From NCBI GenBank assembly GCA_002633005.1, contig NMRA01000016.1:1401860-1465859 (forward strand): 64,000 nucleotides of DNA, written 5' to 3'. This stretch comes from Phoronis australis (taxonomy: Eukaryota; Phoronida; Phoronidae). The translations under genes and the position numbers were made by a program. The notes under the pieces were generated by a model. That model did no database searches. It saw only the letters and a list, made by a program, of their open reading frames with translations, and had not been told where the DNA came from. This document shows positions 1 through 11,254 of the stretch, in pieces (position 1 is the stretch's first letter; each line of letters begins with the position of its first letter).

Positions 1-505
1 CATTCGTGATACCTGAGCTTACGGTGAATATTTTGCGACTGGTTTCAAGCGGTTACCTCTTGGATTGATCTAGCTCAATTTTTGTACCCTGTATATGTTC
101 GTCTGGCGGGTACTCCCCACCACTGAAATTGTCTGGCAGTGACCAATTTTGATGCAATGGATGACGTAGCAGGTATCGAAGGCAGTTTTAAGTGGTTACC
201 AGAAAAGTTGATCTAGCTCAATTTTTGAGTGTAATTCTCTTGGCTTCCCTGACCACACCCACCAGAGCGAACCTGCCAGACGGCCATTTCCAAGCATCAG
301 GTTACCCACAGAGCACTGTGGCACCAGAGAAAATTGGTTACCTTTTCATGCCCAAAAAAGCTCTGGGATCCCGGTCTATACTGTATATAAAGATGATTTC
401 TTTGATAACGATTTATTATCTGACTAGTAAACTTGACACTACTAATCGCTACGTCATCAACTTGTGTGTTATTCAAAGAGCGGCCTCTGGGGTAAACTAA
501 AGTAA
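1..505. repeat. Intergenic sequence with a short internal direct repeat
   Basis: No gene is visible here. A motif containing a GGTTACC box and then TTGATCTAGCTCAATTTTT occurs twice, at about 50-83 and 194-226. The two copies are about 140 bp apart, which suggests part of a degraded tandem or dispersed repeat. The open frames in this stretch lack family resemblance and splice context. Confidence 0.4.
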
Positions 506-1133
506 CTACATTACACAATACAAGTCCACAATAAACTTATCAAACGTAGGCTCACCGATCTGTTTATTGGATGACGAACTGTCCTCTTCACTGGGTGTCG
601 AACTGGGCCTGTATTCACTCACACTGCTCAACATCGCAGCAGGGCTGCTTACAGGCTCTGGGCTAGAGACAACAGCATAAGGCGAATCACTGCTAGTTCC
701 CGGAATTGCATGCAGTGGGATACGTTCGGAGGCACGGGTGACAGTAGATGAAGTGCCTCCAGTCACTGTATATAGTGGCCACAGCTCGCGAGGCTTCTCG
801 CTTCAGAAACGCACTTCTCGGGAGTTGGCGACGGGGCACTGCTGGAAATCAACAGCGACGGTATGGTACTCTTCTTCAGGCGTTGTTTCGCAGGGACCTT
901 CATCAATTCAGCGTACATATCTGTCATAATCTGACGGCAGAGAATGCTTGCCACACACTCGGTAACCCTCCACTGCTTTGTACGTTGCGTGGACGGGTAG
1001 CGCTGCGTTCTTCAGATGAACGAGCTAGCCAAGTACGGCGAAGTGTGTCATCCTTCGGAAAGCGACGCAAGGTACCCAAAGCGCGTGTGAGACGATAATG
1101 AGTACATCCCGGCACGCAGCAACAGCGTGGCAT
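506..1133 (-). pseudogene. Decayed THAP-domain (C2CH zinc finger) gene
   Basis: The minus strand opens at 1133 with MPRCCCVPGC, the usual start of a THAP DNA-binding domain (first cysteine pair of the C2CH zinc site). FPKDDTLRRTWL follows, corresponding to the family's FPK...W helix. The second half of the zinc site, RVCGKH followed by SDY, lies in a different frame at about 975-915. The family's closing element, resembling LKKxxxPxxx (here RLKKSTIPSLL), lies in a third frame at about 880-840. A Ser/Pro/Glu-rich stretch continues to 506. All landmarks are in order but in three frames, so at least two frameshifts have broken the gene unless an intron was missed. THAP domains occur in cellular regulators and in P-element and Kolobok-type transposases; which this was cannot be told. 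No terminal inverted repeats were found around it. Confidence 0.72.
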
Positions 1134-1589
1134 GTTGACTGACTTGTAAACAAAACCAAACGACGACCGAACTTATCACAACCAAGGTAGAACAATGACT
1201 GATTCGACAGCTCTCACAGTCAGACTATAATGAAAAGAAATTGGCGCGAAACTCTTGCCTCCCAAAACGTCACTTCCGGAGTAGAGGACGAGCAATTAAT
1301 CAAATTACGAAAAGCTGTAATTAAGTGAAAAATGTGTCTGGGATAATAAACGAGCCTTGTTTTTGCTAAAAATGACATGAAAGAGGGTTGCCTTCGCCTT
1401 TAACGCTCATTGATTCTTTTGTTATGCAAAATCAGGACACTGCAACTACACAATTGTTTGAATGATCTCCTGGACTGATGAGGGTGTACGAGTATTTTGG
1501 CTGCTATTGAAGTGTCAGTATATATTCATCTATCTGCCTATTTCAGGCCCGTAGGAAGGCAACAATTATTGGGGGGCACAAACCATTTC

Positions 1590-1850
1590 GACTTTGCCAA
1601 ACGACCCCCCCCCATCGCCACCACCTCCGCCATCCCCCACCTTTGCACCCGCGCTCCCAATGCCACCATATTTGTACCGAATCTCCCACGCGTCCGCCCT
1701 AGGTAGGGGGCACAGTGTCGGATTTAGGGGTGGCCAAGGGGGCTATGCCTCTCTAAAATTCTCCCAGACTCCAGTATGCCCCCCTAAAATTCTCCCAGAT
1801 TCCAGTTGGCAGTTCGAAGGTGTGAATTTCTGACGGGTAAAACCCTGGCT
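1590..1850. repeat. Low-complexity C-rich tract and 'cggatttaggg' repeat fragment
   Basis: A C-rich tract (about 1606-1700) is followed by GTCGGATTTAGGGGTGGCC at about 1717. A tandem pair of units containing CCCCCCTAAAATTCTCCCAGA and a close variant follows (about 1752-1812). A related sequence with GGCGGATTTAGGGG and CCCCCAAAATTCTCCCA occurs at 36150-36200, so this is a dispersed repeat. Confidence 0.55.
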
Positions 1851-2694
1851 AATACCCCCGACTCAAAATCTTGGATACGCTCCTGGGACAATCCCAGTGA
1901 TGAATCCATCAAGAGTTGAGTAACCGTGAATCAACACGGAGAGTAAGAAGGGGCCTAGGACCAGTACACTGACCGGTAGCGAGGAGCTGCCTCAAGTAGC
2001 TATAGCCGATATCTAACAGTGTGAAAATACCAAATTTCCGATGGACTTTAAAGCTAGTTGCTGGTCAGCTCAGCTGTGATTAACTTGAGACGGGCAGCTT
2101 GTACCGGCCGTCTGCGCTCGCTCTAACGTCAAGATTCGTTTTATTGTGATCCAGTTTAAGGAAAACTTTATATTGTTATGGTCATTCTTTGAAGGAGATT
2201 TTTTTTGAAAAGGTGAGGTCCCAAAGTCCCTGGTATAGTGCCTTTGGGACTTTTTCAAAATGTTTAGTTGAAATACGACAGGTAGTCCAGTTTCTGGTGG
2301 CTGGGGAAAAGGATAGTGTGTCCCAAAAATGTACATACTTCCTGAACGCGCCTGGAGTTCAAATTCACTGAGATTCTGCGCGGGCCTACAGCAGGGTTAC
2401 ATCTTATTTTTAACGTGGCTACGTCAGTCATGACGTGCACGCGAATCAGGACAAACAATCAATTCAGTTTGAACAGAAATTCATTGCTCAAGACTACTAA
2501 AAACACCAAGGAAGTGCAAAGACAACCTTTCCATGCAATGAGTTTAATTTATTTATTTAAGGATTTATAAAACCTTTTTTCTATCTACGGTTTGTGAGTC
2601 CGAATTTCATCAATGTCTTTGAGAGTTATATTAGATATGCAAAAATCGTCTGTAAGTGTACTTTACTATTTGGGGATCGGATTATAGAGTTTTT
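1851..2694. other. No gene seen; one imperfect hairpin
   Basis: AT-rich sequence with only short unconvincing open frames. The only structure noted is a stem-loop at about 2203-2260, where GTCCCAAAG pairs with CTTTGGGAC and an outer TTTTGAAAA arm pairs with TTTTCAAAA, with a bulge on one side. Confidence 0.4.
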
Positions 2695-3088
2695 CCAATC
2701 TTTTTACTCGAAATGGAACTCGAAATTAGGTTTGGCATTTTCTACTCTACTTTTGGGCGAACTCAAGATAAGTGTCTATTATTCGATGCTCGAGTACACA
2801 ATAACTTACGTAGATAATTTATTGCTCTTAGTTCACAGTTTGTAAATCCAATATTAAAGCAATAAGTTCGAGTTTGAACTCGAAATTTCAAGTTTTTACT
2901 CGAGTTTGTAGCACGAATATCAGGGTCTTCAAGGGCAAACTTGAACTAGAAACTTCTATACATAAACTATAATGTATTCGAGCAAAGTCTGATAACCAAT
3001 TATCTTAAGTTCGCACAAAAAGAGCAAAGAAATTGCCAAAAATACTTTCGAGTTCGTTTCGAGTACAAAGATTAGAGACCGGGCCCAG
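2695..3088 (+). mobile_element. MITE-like element, copy 1 (left end truncated)
   Basis: This 394-bp segment is nearly identical, with scattered substitutions, to 58553-58947, about 56 kb away. The ends are inverted: CCAATCTTTTTACTCGAAA on the left against TTTCGAGTACAAAGATTAG on the right, an imperfect terminal repeat of about 30 bp. The copy at 58.5 kb extends the left end by GGGCCAGTCT, matching the right-end GACCGGGCCC; here those bases are missing or replaced. The interior has many TCGAG/CTCGA motifs and no coding capacity. This is a non-autonomous DNA transposon of unknown superfamily. Confidence 0.8.
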
Positions 3089-3260
3089 GCTGCAATTAAA
3101 TTCACTGAAACATCAATTCTTACAAAATTAGCTTCTAATTGTCAAAAATCATCTGTGAATCTATCGATTTTCGTAGAGTACATAAACAAGTAAATCAGAA
3201 ACCAACGAATTTTGTTTATCAAAACCGAATGTTATAAGCAATTTCCGCATGCATGCTTAC
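3089..3260. repeat. Diverged repeat shared with about 15541-15660
   Basis: Immediately right of the MITE, a run beginning GCTGCAATTAAATTCACTGAAACATC resembles GCAGCAGTTAAGTTTACTGAAGCATC at 15541. Both are followed by a shared pattern including ATACATAAACA. It is an old dispersed repeat, aligned by eye only. Confidence 0.4.
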
Positions 3261-5147
3261 AGACTTTTGACGGGTAACCTGGGGAATACGGCAGATAGGG
3301 CATCCGTTTAAGAGATACCTATAACTAACTGTTCACGAGGTAAACTTGAACACCACTGACAAAAAATGCTGAAATCTTTGTTTATGGTTGCGAGAGTTCT
3401 TTGAGTACCCCCTTTCGACATGTACACGGTCATCACAAATAGTAGCCTAGACAGCAATGTTTTGCGCACGTGAGAATTCCTTACAAACAACTCATATTAA
3501 TGATCTTCAAAAGAGATACTATTCTTGTGATACTACGGGAAACAGTAACATTGTTTTATAACTAACCATCTGAAATAGTCCTTTTGTGTAATTCACGAAT
3601 GGTGGTTTTCACGTTCTTCAAAATTCCACCCTGGCTTTCAATGGCGGCAATCCTACTGTATTTTTTTACATTTTTGGTTGTTTGGGTCGAATGGCTGTGC
3701 TATGCACGAATGTTTTGTTGTTTTTTTGATGAATTTGGAATATCAACTTCCATCGTGAATACTTGGTAGTGTCGGATTTACATGTATAGAGGGACAAACG
3801 GACATTTCCCCCGAACTGCTCCACCGAGAGAGGGTGCCGTCTGAAATTGGACACCTTAAGATGAAAGGCTAAACATCATTAAGCTTGGAAAAAAGAGTGA
3901 CAGTGCATTCCACCGTCGTGTGGTCCCAAAACGATGCAGGGAGTGACCTCCTTCAACATGAAAGCCGGTTGCACGATTTCATAAAAATAGGAAATCGATT
4001 CCAGCATTGGGCCCTCTCTCCGTGAGCGGCCCCTTAAGAATTTGTCAATTTAAACACAAAAAGGTGGCCACTTGAATTTCATTAATGGCCTCCTTCGAGG
4101 GTGGAGCCCCTAAATATGAAAATATATATGTTTTCAAATATCAGGAAATGCGCAGCAATTGATGTTATCTGTCAGGTCATCAATTTTTCTCAAGTAATAT
4201 ACAGTTTCGAGAAAAAAAATAAAGCGAAAGTTGTCTCCGTTATCCCTTGCCAGAGAGGGGCATCTGGAAAAATATATTTTTGCATTCGCAAATTTGACTT
4301 ATTGAATAACAAATCCAGTAAATTAGTATGCTCCGCAAAAGCTTCGCTTTACAAATTTTCACGATTTTTTGAAATATATGTATGATTGATTTCGTGCACG
4401 TTTTCAAGTGCGTTTAGACGACCTGTGCTGCAAAAGCGGATACTCTAACAACAATGTCCTGGCCAGGGTCCTCAAAAGGTAAACCATGCACTGATGCAGA
4501 GTTGTTAAATGTTCGCTTGAATTTTCTCTCTTACCCGTATTTCGCAGTCTTTCTTTTCTCGACTGTCCCCGGCCCCACGCCTATGTCGGTTGCCACGGTT
4601 TAACCATTACGTCCCGCCCCGCTTACTGCGGCCCTGCATTTCTATGTATTCGTGTCTTCTGTCTCTCTCTGTCTGTGTACGTGTTTGTCTGTCGGTCTGC
4701 GCCGTATTTGCATGAAACAGTTCCCTGTGACTAATAATCATATCATGATGAAATGCCTTTTCAGAAAGTTAAAACCCAATTTCCGTTGAGAATAAGAGCT
4801 TTTGTTAATTTATGTATTTGAGTCAATTTAGATTGTTTACATACAAGTGTAAACTTTAATCAACAATATCCCCATTAAAGTTTTGATGTAAATACTGTAT
4901 GCCTTTTTAGTGCTTTAAATTTTCTAGATTTCACGCGCTTCACTAACTTACAATGCATGGCGATATGTCGCACAAACTTGGTCTCGGCGTTTTGCAAGAA
5001 ACTGTCTCTACGGAACGCAGCCCAGGTTGAACAAACCTTAGTTACCAAGAAACCTTATGATGGCGCCATACTGCAATTGTGCAATCAGCTATCAGAGAAT
5101 AATGGATTGGTTCTGGGTTAAACCAAGAAAGGACACTTCAAGGTAAA
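3261..5147. other. No gene recognised
   Basis: Open frames are short and without recognisable domains. A TCTCTC/TGTCTG low-complexity stretch lies at about 4655-4705. The region ends at the 3' end of gene A. Confidence 0.4.
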
Positions 5148-5153
5148 TTTATT
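5148..5153 (-). terminator. Polyadenylation signal of gene A
   Basis: AATAAA on the minus strand, about 57 nt beyond the stop codon of gene A (5210-5212). It gives a short 3' untranslated region, matching the compact gene. Assigned by motif and position only. Confidence 0.6.
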
Positions 5154-5209
5154 GAAATGAAAATTCGTGTTCACATGATAAAATTGAAAAGCAACTTTGT
5201 TTCTTGGTT

Positions 5210-8200
5210 CTACGGAAGCTCCTCAATGAGAACCGAACATCCGCTGTTGTAGCATGTTTGCGCATTGCCTATCAGTAGCCCGTAGCACGGCCCAACGTGC
5301 AGCTTGACCTGTATGTTGCCAGACCCACTGACGTAGCACAAACCAGAAACTGTAAAAAAGATTGCAATGCCATTTTAAAGCACTTACTCATTCCACTATT
5401 CTGCCTTAAGTAATAGCTGGGATTTTTTGGATTCCATGGAGGTAGTGCTGACGATGGAGGGGTGGTGGTGGTAATGGTGATGATTACGGCGGTGATGATG
5501 GGGTTGGTGATCTTCGTAAAGATACTGGTGATTCTGGTTGTGATGTTGTTGGTGATGGTGTTGTTGATGCTGGTGGTGACTTTGATGGTGGGTGGCGGTG
5601 GTGGTGGCGTTAGTGGTGGTGGTGAATGTGGTTGTGGTGTTGACGATTGTGGTGGTAGAGGTGGTGGTGGTGACGATACTGATCGTACTGGCGAGAGCCA
5701 AGCCCTTATGGCGCCAAACTTGTAACGCGTCATTAAGATTCAATGTGTAAACGTAATGACTTTAAACAATGCCGTAGATCGCAGTTATTAAAAATTGACA
5801 GAAATGAAACTGATAAGCTGAAATCTAATTTTAAGGCCAAACTCCAAGTCAATTGTTAAATCTTCAGTAAAATTATCAAGAAAAATTACAAATTCAGCTA
5901 AAAAGTTACCTCAACATTTGAGTGAATCTTAGGTTAATGTCTTCTGAAATGAAAATTAATAAATAGAAACACCTGTTGAAAAAGATGTTTTGAACAAAAA
6001 TAACTTACATTCGTTGCCTCTGTGGACAGTTACAGTCTTCGGATTCTGGTACACTATAGTGTCAATTGGACCGCGATTTGTGCACTCCTGGCCGTTGAAG
6101 GTGAAGTACCAACGATTACAGCGAACCCCGGCTCCTGCAGAACCATGCATGCCAAGAACGCCACTCCACGTGACCCGCAGCCAAGTATAACTGTTCCTCT
6201 TGTAGAAATACATGTTCTGAAATGTAACACAGTTTTGTTTAAAATGAGGAAGTCGCGAAAATAGAAATCACATAGACAAGGGGACAGATCAACAATTGGT
6301 CGGACTTCAAAACCACTTGCTGACTTCAAAACCAGCTTGCTTCAACGCAAAACCAAATGGCCGGTGTTATAACTTGGTGGTCAAACTTCAAAACGGATTG
6401 GCCAGTACCTCAAACCAACTGGTTTGCCGGACCTATAATGGTTGGTTGGTGCTCAAACACAATAGCCGAACAAGTCAACGATTTTGAGCAAACAAACGGT
6501 ACGAAAAATAAACACTAGATGATGTCATTTGAATCCTTCGAGACTTTCGAAACGAAACTCTGAGAAAGTCCGGCCCTCGTGTTTGATCACAGGCCAACAG
6601 GTTGAAGCACCGTACATCGTGTTTTGGCTCCAGCCAACTAGTTTTTTGGATAAGGCCATCGCGTTTTGAAGTCCTGGCAACACGTTTGATTACCGACCAT
6701 TGGGTTTTGCAGTCTAGCTGACTGGTTTTGAAGTCCGACCAATTGTTGATTCCACCCTTGAGAGAACTTAAGATATAGCCCGTCTCGTTTGATTTGCCTT
6801 ATTTATAATAGATTTATTTATTCATTAATGTAATATTCTCAACAAGGGTAGCCCAGTCAGTTCACAGTGCTTTCCATGAGGGACCTTAGGGCCTTCGCTG
6901 CGCATGCGTCCTACTTCTCGTGCACATTATCATTATGAAATTTCTGCATCGTCGCCAAGGCATAGTTTGAACAAAACATCTTCCCTGTAAGTTGGTATGC
7001 AAGATCCCTCATTTTCTTTTATTTGTTAATGAAATACAATAACTGGAGTGTATTACACCATTTTTGCTTGCTTTGACGTCTGCCCGCAAGAAGCTGTATC
7101 TAGTGTAGAGAGGGAATACTCGATGCCATCAAGAAATGACGTCATAGTTGGAGCGCTTCTTGGTGTATGACTTGTCATATGACGGAAGCCCGCACAGGCG
7201 CAAATAACTTTCAATTGCGAGAGGAACTTTGAAGCTACGAAAATACCCGAGATGTTCCGAATGATACTGTACTATGTCCATTTGGTACTCCTCTGGTTTG
7301 TTCGCAACCCCAAATTGTTCCTCGGCTGTGAACGATATCTGCGCATGTGCAAACTTTAGTCATACGTCAAGTCACGAGAGTGATTTTCAAACTGGAGAAT
7401 GATTGACCTCATGAGTGAAGTCCGCGTGTACGCAGATAACGTTACCCTGTGAGGGAAAATTTGCGGCTGCAAAAATATCCGAATGTATTACTTCATTAAA
7501 ATGACCTCAACTTGTTCCTAACTCAAATTAAAAGTGACGTCAGGACTTGATTGGGGATTAGAGTTCGTGGTTCTTGTGTTAGATTAGTTCTCAAACAAAC
7601 AAACAAAACGTTTACATTAGTTTTCGAATTAGACTTTGGAGAGCAATACCGATTTTCCTCTGCCCCCAACCACCCCACCCCCATACTCTTTACTTTGGTG
7701 AACACCGGCCAATGCTTTAACAAAGTTGATTTTCACGTGGTACGGAAATTCATAACCTGAAAAGTGGTTGCAATTTCGCGTCTTAGTGCTGGTGTTTAAT
7801 ACAGTCTCGTCGGCAAGTTTTCTCATCAAGTTGAAGAGGTTCCCATTTGTTATAGAGGTTGTAGTATTTTATATATATATTTTTTTTTTGGCGTTGCGCG
7901 AAACACACTGGTGTTTCGTGCAACGCCAAAAATCTGAAATCCAAAAGCAAAAATAGATACCTACCGCAATGATGCCATTGTCGGTGTGAGACGTCCAAGC
8001 CCGGTTCCAGTAGTAGTAGCGTCTGTTACTGTAACCACGAAATACATGTGTATGGAGGATTGTAGAAAACGCTGGTCCAGAAAGGATGCAGACATTATCT
8101 CAAATGGGGCGTTGTGCTGCTGAACATGTTCTCCTTATGTACAGTACCGTAATACAAACTTCTCTGGTCTCCAACGAAATATGACTCTCGACTACATCAG

Positions 8201-10584
8201 GTTTCTCGTTTCGTTTTTTTTTCTTGAAACTTTGACTCGTTACGCAAGGAAAAAGTTTACTTTCACAGGTTCAATTGGAGAAAAAAAAAACTCCTCCTTG
8301 TGAGGATTTCAAGGCGACTGTTTTGTAAAGAAAACTACAATGGCGTAACGTAAGTCCCCGCTTTCCAATGAAAGCATTTATGAAGACTCGTTTATGTTTG
8401 GACGTTGAAAGTAAGCACTTACCTGAAACTGCTGAGCCGATTGTTAACTTCCTGGAATAGATAAATATTGCTGACTATTACGGATAGACAAATGTTATTT
8501 ATTTATTTATTGTATTATTTACAATGAGGGTAACCCCATCAGTTTTCATGGGTTTCCATGGGGGCCGTCAGTAAAACCATACAAAGTGAGACAAACAAAC
8601 AGAATTGCAAAACGAAAGACAAGATTTAAATGATCAACGATGAATATAAAACTAAAATGGAAAGACTGAAATTATAAGTAAAATTTATAAAAACAATAAA
8701 TATGGGATACTAAAAGTGTAACAACATTATTAAAATAAAAAGAGAAAGTCTGAAGACGCCCTTGACAATGCGACAAATCTTAGTTGTCATTTACTATTCC
8801 AATACAACCGGAATCACAAGTACAGCCATTTTAGCAGATCGTTTTCTTTGAAGTCAAACCTATCAACATCTTTGCAAACTGTCTCAAGTCCAACGTTCCG
8901 CTAAACCAGATCTTGTCCGACCTTCAAGATCTCGAGAATTTGAATGTCTGTTTAACACTCTAAAAACGTTCTGTTATGTCGGATCGTGGATCATAGTTAG
9001 ACTGAATTTAAACATACGCAGTTTTAGAATAAACCAAAATTTGTAGTTCTTAAAAAAGCAGTTTCCCGTGGACAATATGTCATAAAACTTCCTCCGAATT
9101 AAAACGTTGGAATTATTGTCTTTCCTATCAGCTCTCGACAGTTTAGCAAGAAATAAGAATGATTATGCATCGGAATATTTAAATTCATGACATCTTGCAT
9201 GATGAAGACAATTTCGTGAGGAAAAGCGTCCTGTTTGCAAACCAAAGTGGTAGTGTCAACTTTTCTGGCAACTTTCAGTATCGCGAAATGTCTGCGGCAT
9301 GTTTTAGTTTTATTAAAAATATCAAAATGCAAAACTAGACAGTAGCATTTTAGTGAAACCTGAACGTTCAGAGAAATATCGCATTTTAGCAGTAGTAGAT
9401 ATGGCGCTTTCGGAATGGGGAGACTTATTAGCATTCTTCTCATACCTATTTTAGTACAGTCATCTTTCTATCAAAAAACTGAGAAAGGGACTCAGTCGTA
9501 GTAATGTAGAGAGATAACAGTAACGTGTAACTCAAGCATTTGGTAAACTTACGTTCACTCGTTGTTCCAGCTTGTAGATTCTCTCTGAAAATGGAACGTG
9601 AAGTCTTATTTTTAAATACCATAAACTTACGTTCACTCGTTGTTCCAGTTTTCAGATTCTCTCTGAAGATTGGTCATGAATAGTTCTATTTCTAAATATT
9701 GAAAACTTACGTTCGCTCGTTGTTTCCGTTTGTAGATTCTCTCCGAATAGTCGACGGAGATATCTTCAGTTTTAGGCTAACATACGTTGCTTTTGTTTTT
9801 TGTGCTTTTGTGCGTGCATGCCAGTGTTGATTTCAATTAACAGCTACGATAGCACGGTATTTTGTGGTCCAACTGGGTCATCTCATCCGTAAGAATTTAC
9901 GCTAACATCCGTGCATTTGTATTACCGTCAATGATGTAAACGTTGTCGGAGTACAATCTGAATAGACTTACTCTTCCTTTTTGAATTCAAATTTAACCTT
10001 TATGTTGCAAAGAAATACACAGCATAACTTACATCTTAACGGAAGGCGAGTTATAACATATAAGAAAAAGGTTAGTTTCAGAAGACTCGATTATCAAATA
10101 ATATATTTGGAAACAAATGCAAAACAAAACAAGAGTCTTTGTTGTTTCATTACATTGTTCACCATTGTATTGATATCAAATTGAGTAATTTTGGTTTCTG
10201 CTATTTCATGATGTAGGCCTAATAAGACTCAAGCGATTATCTCTCCATATAGTTTCGCAATTCATACGATTTTAATTTTACCCGATTTTTATTCCTGTCG
10301 TAATGAAGCCCGGAAGTGAACGTTTTCTCAACAGTTAGTCTCTGTCACGTTTTTGAAGGGGCATCTTAGAGTACCGTGAACGAACGTCCTCGGATATGCA
10401 TCACGCATAAAAAATATTAATAAGATCATAATTGATGCAGTACCGCGTACTTGCTGACATTCAAAATGACAAAAATCAAGAACTAACCTCCAGTTCCGCA
10501 ACAACAATCGGCGTTGGCGAACTTTGAATCCACAATCAGCAGTGCGAGAACGACCGCACTAAGAAGTTTAAACCAACAACCCAT
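5210..10584 (-). CDS. Gene A: secreted CTHRC1-like protein with coiled-coil stalk, six exons
   Basis: Exons in transcript order are 10584-10488, 9584-9553, 8451-8423, 8028-7965, 6216-6009 and 5349-5210, lengths 97, 32, 29, 64, 208 and 140 nt. They join in frame through GT/AG introns to give 189 residues. Residues 1-25 are a signal peptide ending FANA. A cysteine cluster CCC follows at 27-29. Residues 33-52 have hydrophobic residues at 3-4-3-4-3 spacing, a short coiled coil. YYYW follows at about 57-60. The globular domain carries WSGVLG (91-96), Cys107, NRWYFTFNGQEC (108-119), GPIDTIVYQ and HRG. The last exon has GNAQTC and ends IEELP. NRWYFTFNG and the terminal IEELP match the C-terminal domain of CTHRC1, a secreted matrix and Wnt-pathway modulator in vertebrates. 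No Gly-X-Y collagen run is present. Gene B is its divergent paralogue. Extracellular, possibly trimeric action is inferred. Confidence 0.9.
5455..5690. repeat. GTG/GAT-rich simple repeat in the last intron of gene A
   Basis: An imperfect GGT/GTG/GAT triplet repeat of about 235 bp lies in the intron between exons 5 and 6 (5350-6008). It opens long low-complexity frames on both strands (poly-Thr/His or poly-Val/Gly), which are repeat artefacts. In the gene A transcript it reads as a CAC/CCA-rich tract. Confidence 0.85.
6288..6750. mobile_element. Foldback transposable element in intron 4 of gene A
   Basis: The left end ATCAACAATTGGTCGGACTT and the right end AAGTCCGACCAATTGTTGAT are perfect inverted complements, and the match extends to about 27 bp. 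Inward, both arms consist of loosely repeated units of about 20 bp around TTCAAAACCA and GGCCGG, in opposite orientation, so the 463-bp element can fold back. There is no coding capacity. A related left arm occurs at 33570-33800. No clear target duplication was seen. Confidence 0.8.
6795..6890 (-). mobile_element. 3' tail of a LINE-like retroelement (minus)
   Basis: Read on the minus strand this gives CATGGAAAGC, then GGGCTACCCTTGTTGAGAAT and an AATAAATAAAT-type tail. The same arrangement occurs at 8482-8585. A conserved 3' end followed by a short A/T tail is typical of CR1/L2-type non-LTR elements. The body is absent, as expected for 5' truncation. Confidence 0.5.
7885..7932. repeat. Near-perfect short hairpin in intron 4 of gene A
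   Basis: GGCGTTGCGCGAAACAC (7890-7906) and GTGTTTCGTGCAACGCC (7911-7927) form an inverted repeat with one mismatch and a four-base loop. Flanking T and A runs extend the stem to about 22 bp. It begins about 33 nt from the donor of exon 4 (exon 8028-7965), inside the intron. It may be a MITE core or a structured intronic element. The loop is too small for a conventional microRNA precursor. Confidence 0.7.
8482..8585 (-). mobile_element. Second LINE-like 3' tail (minus)
   Basis: On the minus strand: CATGGAAACCCATGAAAACTG, then GGGGTTACCCTCATTGTAAA and a run of AATAAATAAATAAATAA. It is related to 6795-6890. It lies in intron 2 of gene A, between exon 3 (8451-8423) and exon 2 (9584-9553). The element may extend upstream towards 9450, where an unrecognised minus-strand open frame (9443-9099) lies, but no reverse-transcriptase motif was seen there. 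Confidence 0.5.
9553..9742 (-). repeat. Three-copy tandem array of a 32-nt mini-exon in gene A
   Basis: Three units at 78-80 bp spacing each contain the same 32-nt exon plus flanks: copy a 9584-9553, copy b 9662-9631, copy c 9742-9711. Copy a has AG and GT sites and encodes ERIYKLEQRVN. Copy b keeps both splice sites but its fourth codon is TGA. Copy c has GG in place of the acceptor AG. The exon is entered in phase 1 and left in phase 0, so two copies cannot be spliced together without a frameshift. Gene B has a single copy (22246-22277). I infer that only copy a is used and that b would be a poison exon. Confidence 0.85.
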
Positions 10585-10629
10585 TTTGGCAAAGGATGAT
10601 GGAATAATTCGAACAATAAAGGACAGTCT

Positions 10630-10637
10630 TATTTATA
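10630..10637 (-). promoter_or_regulatory. TATA box of gene A
   Basis: TATAAATA on the minus strand, about 46-53 nt upstream of the ATG. This predicts a start site near 10605 and a leader of about 20 nt. A TATA-like element sits at the same distance from the ATG of gene B. Confidence 0.65.
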
Positions 10638-10639
10638 TG

Positions 10640-11225
10640 CACGCTATCCTTTACGTGTCTAATAAACCAAATTTCATATCGTTGTTATAGTGAAATGCGT
10701 TCCTCCAATGAAACCTTCTTCAGCTCTTTGCCGATGTCGATGATTGGTCGACGTTAATTTACGAATTACACCTCCCTGCTAAAACGGTGAGTACACGGCT
10801 CACCTCCTTACTCACCGTCCCGTATATCACTTGTACTAGTCACATTCATTAACACGAACCTGTCACGCTTGAACACGTTTTACTTTTTAGCATTACCGTG
10901 TCGGACACTGTTCCAGTTTTGGTATTAAAGCTGCTGCTCCTACTGTCCTGGTAAAGTAACAATACTGTTATTAGACTGTCACTTCCAGCGTGGCATACTC
11001 CAGTAAATTAGACTGTCACTTCTAGTTTTGATACTGCGGTAAGGTTACTGCTACTGCTAGAGTTTTAACACTTTTAAAAAATCACTGTGACTGCTGTTGC
11101 TGTTACTGCTACAGATAATTGTCATTCTTAACTCTGCTGCAATTGTTGCTGCTATCATTGCTACCGCTAATATTAATGGTACTGCTACTGTTTAAGTTAA
11201 AGTGGTATAGAACGTGAAAAAGAGA
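10640..11225. other. Upstream region of gene A, no gene
   Basis: This begins the intergenic space between the two divergent CTHRC1-like genes. CTG/ACTG-rich low-complexity sequence lies at about 10930-11190. Confidence 0.4.
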
Positions 11226-11254
11226 CTAAATCGCATTATTCGAAGTGGTTTTCT

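Noticed and set aside
5272-5743. A minus-strand frame of about 150 residues and overlapping frames
   Set aside because: Made of the GTG/GAT simple repeat in the gene A intron. Only the segment 5349-5210 is real coding sequence, and it is in the spliced frame.
9099-9443. Minus-strand frame of 114 residues within intron 2 of gene A
   Set aside because: No reverse-transcriptase or other motif is visible. It may be LINE 3' sequence but cannot be assigned.
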